Shown piece by piece: positions 23,199 to 35,280 of a stretch of 64,000 nt of DNA. The notes below the pieces were generated by a model, which did no database searches, was not told where the DNA came from, and saw only the letters and a program-made list of their open reading frames with translations. Position 1 is the first letter of the stretch. Each line of letters opens with the position of its first letter. The stretch comes from Microbotryum silenes-acaulis (Eukaryota; Basidiomycota; Microbotryomycetes; Microbotryales; Microbotryaceae). Where the stretch lies: NCBI GenBank assembly GCA_003665825.1, contig QPFY01000001.1, positions 1,915,001-1,979,000 on the forward strand, given 5' to 3'. The position numbers and the translations under genes are program-made.

Positions 23199-24937
23199 TC
23201 ATTCGTCCTTGTCTCGGTTGTCCGAGCCAGCACCTGCACCCGGCGGACCACCAGGTTGATTCGCGGTCCATTTCCACCAACCTCCAGCGACGCCGGTTGA
23301 GGATGATCGTTGTCCCGACCTCGGGCCCGTAGGAGGTACGGGAGGGTAGTCGCCGAGTTCATCCTTCCTAATCTCTTCGAACGACGAGGCGACCGAACGC
23401 GGTTCACGAGACTCGGATGCGAAGCGAGAACCTCCTGACGAGACCGAACGAGGATTGAACCTCTTGAGCGTCGGGGCGTTGGCTGAATACGACGATGAGG
23501 CTGCATTGGAGGGCGTAGAGTCAGACGATCCCGACGACGGAGAAGAGGATCCCAGGCCTGCAAGTTCGGCTTCGAGCTCGGCTCGACGGCGTTGGCGAGC
23601 GTCTGACGATCTGTTCAAGGTGGCCGACGTCGAGGCAGACGGAGGGAGTTCAGATGCTACGCCGAGGGACCTCATCTGTTCGGCTCGCATCGCTCGTGAC
23701 GATCCCGTCGCAGGTCCGGAAGCGTTACGTGCCTGTACGGTCAGCTCGCGTCCTTTCATGGGGTGGAAGAAGGCGGTGCCAGCAGCGATCGCGGCGGGTG
23801 CATACGTGCGCAAGTAGTTGCCAGCAAGATTCGCCAGACCAGAGGTTGGATTCGGTGCGTCGGGGCGGTTCGTCGGCGGTCGAGCCGCAGCTCCTCCGCT
23901 AGCAGATGTCGAAGATCCTGCCTGGCCTTGACCGACGCCAGCTTGCTCGGCCGCGCCCTGAACCGGAAGGAGTTTGAAAAGAACACTCAGACCAAAGGCA
24001 CTCGATGAACAGAAAAATGCTTTGACGTGGACCTACCGCCGTCAATGAGCCGACGACGAGTACCCTAATCTGATGCACGAGTCGATTGATCCATCCGAGT
24101 CCGGCCTCTTTTGCGCTGTCTTTGGCGTTCGCGACGGCTTGGTCTATCTCTTGTTCGTGGGCGGCGAGGAAGGGGTGCAGGTGCGCGGTGTAGATGTAGG
24201 TCGAGCCCTGTGAGAATGAGAATCGGTGGCAGGAAGGTCGATGCGCCGACACACGTATGTGAAACAGACAAAGATCGACGCCGACAGTGTGGGGAGAGGG
24301 GGGCGAGATGGTCAGGCGAGATGGTCAGCTGAGGCTAGTTCTCACGCCAACTGGTGTGTGGGGCGGCGCGGCGCATACGCGTCGTCTTCGCCGAGGCTGT
24401 GAACCAGCTTCAACTGGGCCGCCCGCCGGAGCGAGCCGCCGAGTGTTCAACGCGCACTGACCTGAATCTGAGGTAGTACGAGCCATAGGATGAGCAGTGA
24501 CTTGAAAACGTAGTAGAACGGAAACCTGCGTAGGGGCCCAGCCCGGTAGGGGAACTGCGAGTTCAGTGCCCATTTGAGCGCTCGACCGCAGCACCGTTCG
24601 CGTGCGGGAGCGGGAGGACTAACCAGGCGAACACCCATTCGACCGAGCCCTCGATCGCCATCAGCGTACCCATCACGACCCAGTACATGAGCCACACCTC
24701 CATCAACGGGCCATCGTTGGCCTTGATCGCCTTGTACGCCGCATAGCAAGGGTACACCGACCCAGCGGTTGTGCTTCGCGAGGCGAGAGCAACGGAGCAA
24801 CCAGGAACGACGGGGGGTCGAGTCACCGAATCGGATTAGGACAAGTCAGCTAACTACGAAGCTCTGAGCACAACGAGCCATACGCAGTCCAGAGGGTGGG
24901 TCACTCACGAGACGACGCGGGACAAGAGGTAGAACAT
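23199..24937 (-). CDS. REEP/DP1 (TB2/HVA22) family ER membrane-shaping protein
   Basis: Five exons: 24937-24909, 24773-24624, 24525-24462, 24207-24037 and 23957-23199; phases close to 390 aa. The spliced N-terminus reads MFYLLSRVVS...VYPCYAAYKAIKANDG, then VWLMYWVVMGTLMAIEG, WVFAW|FPFYYVFKSLLILWLVL, GSTYIYTAHLHPFLAAHEQE. This is the TB2/DP1/HVA22 hairpin domain, closest in arrangement to REEP1-4 (short N-terminus). These proteins insert hydrophobic hairpins into the ER and shape tubules or link ER to microtubules. The C-terminal ~250 residues are Ser/Pro/Gly-rich and disordered (SSSPSSGSSDSTPSN), much longer than yeast Yop1. The exon 1/2 acceptor (GCGAAG) is unusual but the only one giving a family-like sequence. 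Confidence 0.87.
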
Positions 24938-25390
24938 GGTTACGGATCCCGCTTGGGGATCGCCTCGGTTGTGCTGAGGGGCGAGGCAAGGAGGACTAGT
25001 GGGGAGTGTCGAGTTCGGAGCTAAAACGGGGCAATGTTGCCGAGGGGGTCGCGCTATTACGTCGACGAGGTCGCGCTTCGGTCCGAAAGCAGCTTCAAGA
25101 TCTTCCAGAACCCGTCGACTCGCCGATAGAAAGCGACGAAACTACTTCGACGACCAGCCTCAAGTGAAAGACTCTGAATCGGTTTATCCTTTAAACTTCA
25201 ATACCTCACTGGGCATTTTCAACATGGGACCAGCAGCGCATATATCTACAAAGTCCTCGCCAGCTGCTGCTCGGGAACCGATACCGCGGGGATTCCAACT
25301 CGTCCATACAAAAAAGCGGTCGACCCATTCCGAAAGTCATCCACATCCATACCAAGTATATCTCACCCCTCATCGCACCCCTTCCAAAGC
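24938..25390. promoter_or_regulatory. Intergenic region between creC stop and REEP-like start
   Basis: 453 bp. It should contain the REEP-like promoter and the creC 3' UTR (both genes on the minus strand). An ORF on the plus strand overlaps the creC terminal exon and looks like a shadow. No RNA gene or repeat seen. Confidence 0.4.
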
Positions 25391-27922
25391 TCACCTCGCT
25401 CTCCGATCCAAAGCGACAACACTACTCGCAAACTCGCCACTCAACCCAATACTATGCCCATACCCATCCTCCCTCTCCGGCGGTCGATCGTACTGTCGGA
25501 TCTGACCCGATCGTGAAACGGTGAGAAGGTATTGGGGAAGGAAGAAGACGTTCGAAAAGAGGTCGTGCGAGAGGGTTTTGACCATCACGGGTTGGAGGTG
25601 GGCGACGTCATCGCGGCGTGGGGAGGGGTGGTAGACCGGGGAGGTTCCGTCCGAGGTACCATTCGGGGAGATGGGGAGGTGGCCTGTGGATTCCAGGCGT
25701 TGGGAAGAGAGCGATAATCGACGAGCGTGGGGATGTTGAGCCTGTGACATCGGCGACGCAACCGTGTCAGCGTCTGTCATCATGAGCAGTAAGGGCTGGC
25801 GACGACGGCGATCGTACTCACGTGAGACTTGGGCCTCGTCAGAGCCGCACTTGACAGATCCCACAAGACGAGTTTGCAGTCCTCACCTACACTCGCAAAC
25901 CTCATCGTACGCTCATCACTTCTCCAAGGATCCCAAGCGACTCCGGTGACCCAAGACGAATGCCCCTGACACCTCGCGACGAGCCGTTGCTCGAGCGGGG
26001 CATAGATCGTACATAGGTCGTCTTGACCGCCGGTGACGACGAACCGACCATCGGCACTCCACGAGACGCAATTGAGTGCACCAAAGTAGCTCGCGAACGT
26101 GTCCAGCAGTTTCTCTTCCGCGGCGTTGATGATACGCAGACATCCGTCGTTGCCGACGGTAGCGCATAGTTGCAAATCAGGGGAGAAAGCAAACGCTGTG
26201 GGCCCCCCATGAGAGGAAAGGTAGCGCCAGGATATTAGCCTTGTCTGCGCTGCTAGATATCTCCAAGTCACCCTGTTTCGGTTGAACTCACAATTAATGG
26301 CCTTCCTCGAGACCCTCCAATGCGAGACGGGGTTGAACTTTGTCGCTTGCCCCTTCTTGTCAAAAGGCGCCGGCCGCGAAACGATGATGTCTCCTAAACC
26401 GGCCAAATCGCCGGCATCGCTCGGAGCATGCTTGATCTGGGTTCCGTCCCAGTCGTTCTCCTTTCCCGAGGTCGCACCGACACCATGAACGGACCGGAGG
26501 TTCAAGCCGGACGGGGCAGGCGTCGGGACGAAACCGGACCAATCTTCTCGGTCCTTGTCCCAGACCAAGAGGGTCCCGTCGGCGTGCGAGGTCAGGAATA
26601 GGTTCGAGTGGTTCTCGGAGGTAGAGTAAGCGGCCGAAGGTGGGAGCCATTGAATTGAGGTGATGGAAGAACTGGTGATGACACCGCCTTTGTTGAGCCG
26701 GGTGTATTTGGCCAAGAAGGGATCTGCGCGGGGTAGAAAGATGTCCGGGGATTCGATGAGGATCGAGCCTGGGACCGCGCGAAGATAGAATTCTAGGGGG
26801 GTGGACCTACCGAACCAGAAGATGTCGCCGTTGCAGAATCCGACGAGCACGTCGAGTTGCGCATGCGACGCGGTGTGCCGGTTGACGTCGACGCAGGTCG
26901 GCGCGATGCTGAACATGACCCGAGCGATCGCCTCCTGTGAAGGCCGATGAATCCCGTTTGTGTCTCTCCAAGTTCAGCCAAAGTCACAAAATCCTTTGTC
27001 GGGTAAGAGGACGTACCTTGGGCCTCCCTTGGCCAATCTCGCACCACACAACTCCCTTGCCGTGGGTATAAAATCCAAACAGCGTTTTCCTTCCCTGCCC
27101 CGCCTCGGCGATCGCCTTCAATGTCGCCCCTTGCAACGGCAAACCCTCCCAACTGCGGACGAACGAACTCGATGTACCCCGGAACGGCCGACTCGGTCTC
27201 GAACTGGACCCTCCACCGTTGCCTCCCAAACCCGAGTTGCCCCCTCCAGCTGACGATCCCGCATCTCCTCCACCTGCCAGGGACGATAGTGTCGGGATCG
27301 AAAAGGACGATCCCAACGGTTTACGGCGTGTGGTAGGACTAAAACCACCTCGCTCTGCCAAGGTCGGCGAGGTCAAGCCCGTGACCACACCCGTCGACGG
27401 ACCGGTACTCGTCGCTGAGCCCGGGACCATTCCCGCGCCCCCACTCGTCCCCACGCCCCCGCCTGCCAGCGTTGCGGCACTCGTATCCAAACCCAGACTT
27501 CCGCTCGCCACGCCATTGCCGAAGCCGAAATGCGAATCGTTGTTGTTGTTGTTGAGGGCAGGGGAGTGAAGTGAAGCACCGGGGACCATCATCGGACTCG
27601 TCGAAGCAGCGGCGGCGGCGGCGGCGGCGGCGGCAGCTTGAGCTTGAGCAGCCGGATTGACAGTCCCTCTCGACCCTGGCAACACCATCTGCACCTCTAC
27701 GATCGTCATCTTGCACCCATGAAGTGGAGGAGGAATAAAAACCGGTGGGTCTGATCCAGCGGGAAGGAGAACCGAAGCGGCGGGCACGCCGAGTTGTTGT
27801 GTAAAGTGGGCAGTCGCCGAATTGAGCGAGCTCGACGAAGGGACGCTCAACGACGAGACGAGCGTGTATGCACCTTCCGGCGGCGCGAACCAAGAGTGGG
27901 GTGGGGCGTTCGAGTCAGCCAT
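25391..27922 (-). CDS. creC: CreC / WDR20-like WD40 protein (deubiquitinase cofactor)
   Basis: Five exons: 27922-27017, 26934-26811, 26723-26292, 26195-25822 and 25741-25391; phases close to 728 aa. In Aspergillus CreC binds and stabilises the deubiquitinase CreB in carbon-catabolite repression; animal WDR20 activates USP12/46. Spliced features: N-terminal KTLFGFYTHGKGVVWCEI region, GDIFWF|DPFLAKYTRLNKGG (the family's most distinctive stretch), LFLTSHADGTLLVWDKDRED, SHWRVSRKAIN|SFAFSPD, LRIINAAEEKLL, SYFGALNCVSWSADGRFVVT, HSSWVTGVAWDP and a C-terminal blade LQPVMVKTLSHDLFSNVFFL. The first 250 residues are an Ala/Gly/Ser/Asn-rich insert (including an 11-Ala tract near 27620) absent from animal homologues. 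The final acceptor was chosen to keep phase 0; the ATG at 27922 is the only sensible start. Confidence 0.88.
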
Positions 27923-28198
27923 CGTTTGAAGAGTGTAGAAGGGTGGGGCGTCCTCGTCGGAACGATGGATCACGCAACCCCCTTCGCAGCTCGGCACGGG
28001 AGGAGCAGCGGGAGAGTAACGAGAGCGGGAGAGCGAGCCGGGAGTCGATCCCCTCTGAAACTCGGGATCGCCGCGCCGGAAATCGGACTCGGCCCCTTCG
28101 CTCTACAATCTGGTTTTCTCTATCATAAATGATGCGCAATTAAGACGAATACAAGGATTGCAGTCTGTTATACTACGCCCTGTCAAACCAGTCTAGCT

Positions 28199-29794
28199 CT
28201 ACATCCGTTCGGCTTGAAATTGCTTCATAAACTCGACCAGCGTCTCGACCTGAGCCAGAGTGACGGCATTATAAATCGACGTTCGGATACCTGTAGAGCA
28301 CCGCACCCAGCGTCAGTCGCAGCTCGTAATAGCTTCGCACATAGCACAGTCCAACACTCACCGCCAACACTCCTATGCCCACCTACACCCATGATCCCCT
28401 TCTCACTCGCCAACTTGACAAAGTCCTTCTCGACCTGCACCCCTCCCTTGATCCTGAAAGTCGGATTCATGCGACTCCGCGAAGCCGCGTGGGCCGTGCC
28501 AAGGTAGAATCCGGTCTCGTCGTCGAGCAACGAGTAGACGAGTGACGATTTGGCATCGGCTAGTTGGGCCAGAGGCGAAAGCGGGGCCGCGGTTTCGGAT
28601 TCGAGAGGGTACGGGGGTGATTCGAGCAGCGAGCGCAGGACCAAGGAGCAAACGTAGATTGTGAACGTCGGCGGCGTGCTATATGAGCAGTGATCACGTA
28701 TCAGCGTTGTCAAACTATAGAGGCAAACTCGACTAGCCGGAGTATACGCACTTGTACATTGAATCGTTGGCCGCCATCTGCTTGTAGCTCAGCATCGAAG
28801 GGACTCGACCCCCACCGTATTTCACCGCCTCGTCGAGATCCACTGCATACGGATGAAGGAAGTTTCAGTCGATCGTTCGCTAATTTCACCACACCTTCAA
28901 AACTGACCAATCAAATCGTCTCGAACGATGACGACGGTCGCACCCGAGGGCCCCAAGTTCTTTTGTGCGCCAGCATAGATGATGCCGTACTTGCTGACGT
29001 CGACGGGCCTCGACAAGAAATTGCTCGACATGTCGCACACGATGGGGATATCCTTGTCGAACTTGTCAAAGGGGAACGCCGCGGGTGTTCCGGCAGAGGG
29101 GAATTCGACGCCATCGACGGTCTCGTTGTCGCAATAGTAGACGAAAGCCGGTTTGGGGTCCGACTGGACAGGGATCGTCCATTCGTCGGGGGAGGCAGGC
29201 ACGCCCTTGAACTTTCCAGCGCCGTTCTTTTTGCCATCGACGATCTTGGTCGTTGTGAGACCCATGCGCTCGGCTTCTTGGAGTGCTTTGGCGGACCAGC
29301 TGCCGGTGACGGCGTACCATCCATGGACTGGGTCTTCTGATTTGAGCTGGTGCTTGATCCTGTACCACGCCGCGAGGTTGACGACCGTGGCTGCGAACTG
29401 GGTCAATCCACCGCCTTGCATCCACAGTATCTTGTAGTTGTCGGGTATTTGCAGCAGTTGTTTGAGGTCGGCGTTGGCTAAGGCGAGGACTTTCTCGAAG
29501 GCCTTTGAGCGATGCGAGATCTCGGCGATGCCCATGCCCGGTGTTTCCGAGTAGGAGAGCAGCGACTGGGCGGCTTGGAGCAGCGCTGATTGAGGTAGAG
29601 GGGAAGGACCTGCATTCATGTTGATCTGTGCGGAGAGTGAAGAGCGATGTTAGTCATACTGAGGCGGATCCTTCGTAAGCCCGAGCTGCTCGGACCAGGC
29701 CGAGTCGAGCTGTAAGGTGTACGATGGCTGGTTGTCTAGTTCGACTTACGGTATTGGCCCTCGCATTGATCTGCTGTTGCAAGTTGGCCGCCAT
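28199..29794 (-). CDS. SER1: Phosphoserine aminotransferase
   Basis: Five exons: 29794-29750, 29625-28908, 28842-28752, 28678-28362 and 28290-28199; phases close to 420 aa, the usual size. PLP enzyme converting 3-phosphohydroxypyruvate plus glutamate to phosphoserine in serine biosynthesis. Diagnostic stretches: INMNAGPSPLP at the start of exon 2, GMGIAEISHRSKAFE, LWMQGGGLTQFAA, GSWSAKALQEA, VCDMSSNFLSRPVDVSKYG, the PLP lysine in YAGAQKNLGPSG, GGGRVPSMLSYKQ, MNPTFRIKGG, GVGGHRSVGG and the exon-5 end GIRTSIYNAVTLAQVETLV...FMKQF. The short first exon (MAANLQQQINARANT) is slightly longer than in S. cerevisiae. Shares a 266-bp divergent promoter with the ArAE_2 transporter. Confidence 0.95.
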
Positions 29795-30060
29795 CGTTTC
29801 CTGGAAGACTGAAGGACGAGATTGCTTTGACCGGAAGATGGAAGAAGCGAAGCGCTTTGACTCGATCAGCTCGTCGATCGTCGGTCATTCTCTGACATTC
29901 TGATTCGATTCTGATCGATTCTGATCGATTCTGATCTGTCGATTCTGATCGATTGTGATCGCAATCGTCTTCGCGCGCGCGCCGAGCCGCCTGTTGCGCT
30001 TTGACCTCTTTTGGCCCCACGAACTCGCCGCTGCGAGGCTTTGTAGGCGAATCGGCTCCG
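29795..30060. promoter_or_regulatory. Bidirectional promoter with GATTCTGATC tandem repeats (SER1 / ArAE_2 transporter)
   Basis: 266 bp between two divergent starts. It contains three perfect tandem copies of the 10-bp unit GATTCTGATC (29907-29936), a fourth at 29941-29950 and a one-base variant at 29951-29960. One helical-turn spacing would place equivalent bases on the same DNA face. No named factor site assigned; the core overlaps GATC motifs also seen in the 40.5-41.0 kb island. Confidence 0.55.
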
Positions 30061-33000
30061 ATGAGTCTGGGACAGGACACCCAGCAAGTATCAACGGGGT
30101 CGAATAGAATCGCAGCAAGTGCAGCCAACACTCCAGCACAGCCTGCACCTTGGCACGATCTTGCCGACGACGACGACCGAGTCTTGGCGAACGGCGGTCA
30201 AAGTCGACCAGATCTAGGCTTAGGCGAGCCATCCACGGCAGCTACATCGCCCTCACCGATACCGATCACTCGATCATTACGAAGATCGAGTCGACGCATA
30301 CCTTCCGCCACCTACGCGACCCATCAACGGGACACCTCGACCGCAGCAAGAGGTCAAGACGGACCCATCAAATCGTCTCCGAACGGGCGCGGGCGCTCCC
30401 ACTCGCCCTCGCACGAACCACGCGCTTCGACGTCCATCTCGAGCTCGTTCATCTCGCCGTCCTCGTTCGAGAGCCCGCGACATCCGTGGCACGATGCCAA
30501 GTACCGCGACACCATAGAGAGGGCACAGAACAAGGGCGATCCATCCAGTTGGGGCGTGCTGCATGCCGCCATGGTCACCAGCGGCTATGGAGGCGGCCCA
30601 GCGCCAGCAGGCACAAGTGGGGGGCCACCCCTCTCCGCTGCCCGCGATTCTACCTCGGGCGAGCGAGACCGCACCTCGGCTCGCTCGCAGTCCAAGTCAA
30701 GGTCAAGATCGAAATCGAGCCGTCAGAATGTCGTCAAGACGGCGAGCCAGAGCAATCTCCCCTGGCTCAGCAGTGCATTCAGTCGGCACGACACTTCATT
30801 GTCGAGCGCAGCCGAGAGGAACGCCGCAGTTCTCACCGAAGAACCGCATAGCTATGCTCAGGTCAGACCCGATCACGATGAGCACGGGGATGAGCAAGAC
30901 CCCGATCCTACTCCCAAGAACGAATGTGCTCTTCGATCATCCCCACGTCGTGAACCGCGGCGACACGACCACCCAGCGTCTCGAGATGAAGCTTCAGACA
31001 CAGATTACGATGGCCTCGATCGGCCCCGAGGGCGAAGCCGACGGCGATTGCGTCGGTCAAGGTATGCTGTGCACTCTTCATCCTCCTCATCCACCACCTC
31101 CGAGCACCACGGAACTTTCATAAAGCGAGTCTATTCCAAGCTTCTACCCCTGTCCACCCTGCAAAAGAACATCATCAAATGCGTACTCGCTTATTTCATC
31201 GCCGAGCTCTTCACTTTCGTCCCCTTCCTCACCGAGTGGTTGGGCTCCCCTTGGGACGTCGATGGACCCGTGCGCAACGCTCATGTCGTCGCGACCGTAG
31301 CAGTTTACTTTTACCCTGCTCGAACGATTGGGTCCATGTTCGAGGCCGATTGCTTCATGTTTCTGGGAGCAATGTACGCGTCATTTCTGTGCTGCGGAAG
31401 CATGGCGATGAGTGTCTGGCTCGATTCGCTCGGTCACGAGCAACTCGCGCATGCGGTCGTCCTCATCTTCTGGCTCGGTGGTGGCTACACCATTTTGGCC
31501 TATGCCAAGACATCGGTCAACAAGGTCAGTCTGGGCCATTCGCAGCTCAACTTGACGAAACTCACTAACGTCCCTGTGCGTCTGATCGCGAGAAGCCTTC
31601 ATTCACAACAGCATGCTCAATGGTCTCGCTCATTACCTCAGTCATGTGAGTTGTTCATCATTCTTTATTGCTCATCCAAGTAGGTCTGGCTGAGCAGCCC
31701 TTGCGCTCCTAAAGTATTACCAAAGAAGGTGCTTTCCACATTGGTCGCTTCCAGTCTCAAGCGATCCTTCAGGTGCTCGTGAGTGTTCGAGGCTGGGTGC
31801 ATTTCCCAAGACTCTAACTTACATGAACAATCTCTTATCTGGTGCAGTTAATCGTTGCATGCGGCTCAGGCATCTCCAACGCCGTTTGCTTCCTGCTGTG
31901 GCCAATGTCGGCCACATCCAAACTGCAGGGCGACCTCAACAAGACCCTGGCTTCCTTTTCAACCTTGCTCGACATGTTAACGAAAACATTCTTACTTGAG
32001 TGAGTTGATACACTGATATGGGATCGCTGGGCTGCCATGACATCGATTCCCCTCTCATGTCCGCTGACATCTTGGAAACCTCGCACGCGCAGCGATGACA
32101 TCACGACCCGGCCCGTCGATCTTGTTCGAGCTGTCGATCAGCACCAAGCGTCCTTCACGACCTTGAAGTCCTCGCTCGCCCAAGCCAAATTCGAGGCATT
32201 CGATGCTCGCATGTCAGCTACGACAGCCTCGTACGACGAGGTCGTGAGGATCATGACTCGACTTGCGCAGGGCTTGACGGGGATGCGGGCGGGGTGTACC
32301 CTGCAGTACGATCTGATCAAAGCGAAGGCCGATGGAATCCTTGTGTTTGGGAAGGATGCGCCGGAGGCAAGTATTCCCGAGACGGAGGAAGCGAAAGGGT
32401 TGATGGAGGAATTGGTCGTGTTTGAGAAATTCAAGGAGCGCGTTGGGCCGAGCTTGGAAACGTTGTCGGTAAGTTTCGCTGAGTCTACCCAGGCCCGTAT
32501 AAGATCCTAACACATCATTGCTTCCGGGGTCACAGTCCTTGAGCCGTTCGGCCCTCTCACTTCTTCGCACCTCCTTCGTCCAAACCAAAGCTGGCTCCGC
32601 TACAAGGGAGGCGATCCGATCCGATGATCCCGAGACCGGTGCCCACCTCCTATCCGCCGATGACTTGCTCGCGCTTAAGCAAGAACTTGACTCATCACTC
32701 GTTTTGTTCAAGCGCGAGCATTCAAGAGCGATCAAGATCTTGTATCGGTCGTTGCCGGCGCAGACGATATATGGTCCGGGAGAGCTACAGAAGCAGCAGG
32801 ATGAGGATTTTACTCGAGAAAGTGTCGGAGGCCCAGAGAACGACGGGGAAGAAGGGCCGAACGAGAGTCTGTTCAGGGTGTACCATTAGTAGGAAACCTT
32901 CTTGCCACGAGCTCCTGCAAGAAAAGGGGTAGCAGCTGATCCACATTGGTCCTTTGCTTTGGGAGCGCAGCTGTTTCAACGTCGAAGAGTGGGCCAAAGA

Positions 33001-35098
33001 GCTCTCGCAACTGATTGAGGTCTTCGTCGAAATTCGCACCACCGAAGAAATAGTTGAACGCAAGGCCATCGACAGGCGGAGACGATGGGGTCCACTCGCT
33101 GGTGTTGCAGCGTTCCTCAGCAAGGTCGAGACGAGCACCCGGTCCCGACCAAACAGAAGAGGGAGGCGCTCAGAAGTTGCGGAGAGCACATCGAGTCGAA
33201 GTAGACGTTGGTGTGAGTGGTAACGCCGCTTTCTGTGTGCGTTGATGTCCGACTGATGAAGCGGTCAAGCCACTCCCAGATTCTTGGCTCGCGACTCTCC
33301 CCTCCGACCCTGGCAACGGTCCGTTCCCCGTCATCGTGGATGGAGCATTGTCGTCTCACCAGTTCCCATCGTCGCAACTCACTCGTTTCGGCGCATTCAA
33401 ACAACACCTCTGGATTATCGGCTATCGTTTGCGCCAACCTTCTGTGAAATTCGCCATCAAGACTGGGGCTGGTGCCGCATTGTTGGCATCCGCAGCGTTT
33501 GTCCCCCAGCTTCGACCCGTATGGATCAGGTGGCGTGGCGAGTGGGCGCTCATCTCGTACATGGTCATCATGGCCCCTGTGGTGGGCGGCACAAATTTTC
33601 TCGCATTCGGTCGGGTGCTGGGCACGCTCGCGGGTGGTGTCCTCGCGGTGCTGTGCTACGTCAGCTTCCCTGAGAATCCCATCGCGTTGCCATTGCTCGG
33701 GGCATTGGTCTCGGTCCCATGCTTTTACGTCATCGTCACTCGGGTCAGTGTACCCCCTTAAATAATCTAGTTATCGAACTACACTAAAAGCCTTCTCCTC
33801 GGATTCACAGCCCCAATTCGGACCCTCAAGTCGCTTTGTCCTACTCACCTTCAACTTGACCTGTCTTTACGCCTTCAACCTGCGGGAAGCCGACACTCAT
33901 CCCGGTTCCATCGCGTTCCATCGAACCGTAGCGGTCTCGGTCGGTGTTGTGTACGCATTGATCGTCAATACTTATGTTTGGCCGTGAGTCCGTCGTTCCT
34001 GGTTCGATTGAATGTAAAGGGCTAAATCAACAGCGAGATTTCAGGTTCGAGGCTCGACGCGAACTGCGCAAAGGCCTTTCAGAGTGAGTGTCTCGATTTT
34101 CCCTACCTGTTTCCGCGAAGGCTGATGAGAGTGTCGAGCGCCTCGCAGTTTCTTCTTGAACTCGGCTTATCTGTACGAGCGAATTGTCCGCACGTACTCT
34201 GTACCACCCCCTGCTCTGACTGCTCGGGCCAATCACTCCCATTTGCACCCGATATCGGATGGGACCGTCGACGAGAGAACCTCGCTCATCTCCACCGACG
34301 CTCAAGAGCAATTGGAAGTGAACGAGAATGAGTTTGTCGCCATGGAAGTTCACTTGCAACTCTCGCTCATCAAGGTGAGTTGCGGTGCCCTTCGACAGTC
34401 CGATCGAAAGGGGCAAAGAGCTGACGTGCCGGCGAGCACTCACAGCTCCAAGGACTGCTCTCGGCGACATCCCATGAACCTCGACTCAAGGGTCCGTTCC
34501 CTATCGCTCCCTACCAAACGATCCTCTCTTCGTGTCAAACGATATTAGACCTGTTGACCTCGATCCAACAAGTGACGAATCGTGAAGCATGGTTCACGAC
34601 CGTCCGTCGCGACTTCGTCATCCCCGCCAACCCCGAACGTCGCGAGATGGTCGGCAACGTCCTTTTATACTTCTCGCTTTTGGCCTCAGCATCAACACTC
34701 AAGACGCCGATGCCGCCTTTTCTCCCTCCAGCGAAGGAGGCTCGTGAACAGTTGGTAAAGAGGTTAAGAAGTTTACCGGTGGTCAAGAGGAGGTTGGTGC
34801 GAGGCGGTAGTGAGGGTTTACTTTATCTTGGGTATGCTTTGACGATGAAAGTGAGTCCTGTCACAGACTTCTGACTCTCTCATGACAACGGTCACTGACG
34901 ACGGACCACGGTGCTTTAATCCAGGACGTAATTGCACAACTCGATCTCCTCGGAGCGACGTTCCAGAGTCTCTTCGGTATCATTGGCGGTGCGACTTCGA
35001 CCGCATCATTCGAGGCTCTTTTTACAGACGAACCTGTAGATAGTGAGAGTACTGGACGTGACGATAGTAGTGATGAAGAGACTCCCAATCCGGTTTGA
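30061..35098 (+). CDS. ArAE_2/FUSC (DUF2421) family membrane transporter, BRE4-like
   Basis: Thirteen exons: 30061-31524, 31596-31645, 31715-31778, 31848-31999, 32093-32468, 32536-32877, 32936-33212, 33262-33743, 33811-33983, 34045-34083, 34149-34374, 34446-34850, 34925-35098; phases close to 1407 aa. Architecture: ~350-residue Ser/Arg-rich disordered N-terminus; first membrane block (KNIIKCVLAYFIAELFTFVP ... HVVATVAVYFYPARTIGSMF) as in ArAE_2_N; soluble helical region; second block (WIRWRGEWALISYMVIMAPV, FGRVLGTLAGGVLAVLCYV) as in FUSC_2; C-terminal DUF2421 region. Fungal members include Bre4, linked to brefeldin A sensitivity, and are thought to be endomembrane aromatic-acid or anion transporters; the substrate is unknown. 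The start is the first ATG of the open frame, which remains open upstream without another ATG. The donor GTGTAC after exon 6 is unusual but avoids an in-frame TAG. Confidence 0.85.
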
Positions 35099-35280
35099 TC
35101 TCGGACCCCCTCTTGGCCCATTCAGTCAAGAACAGATGCAGCGATATGATTATCTTTTGTGCAATGCGACATCGCATTTGGTATGCTAACGCTACAGAAT
35201 ACGAACGTCGCATCTTCTCATCGACGGCCCATACTTCGAATTGCCTCGACTGCGAGAAGACGCCGGCAAGGGAGACTATA

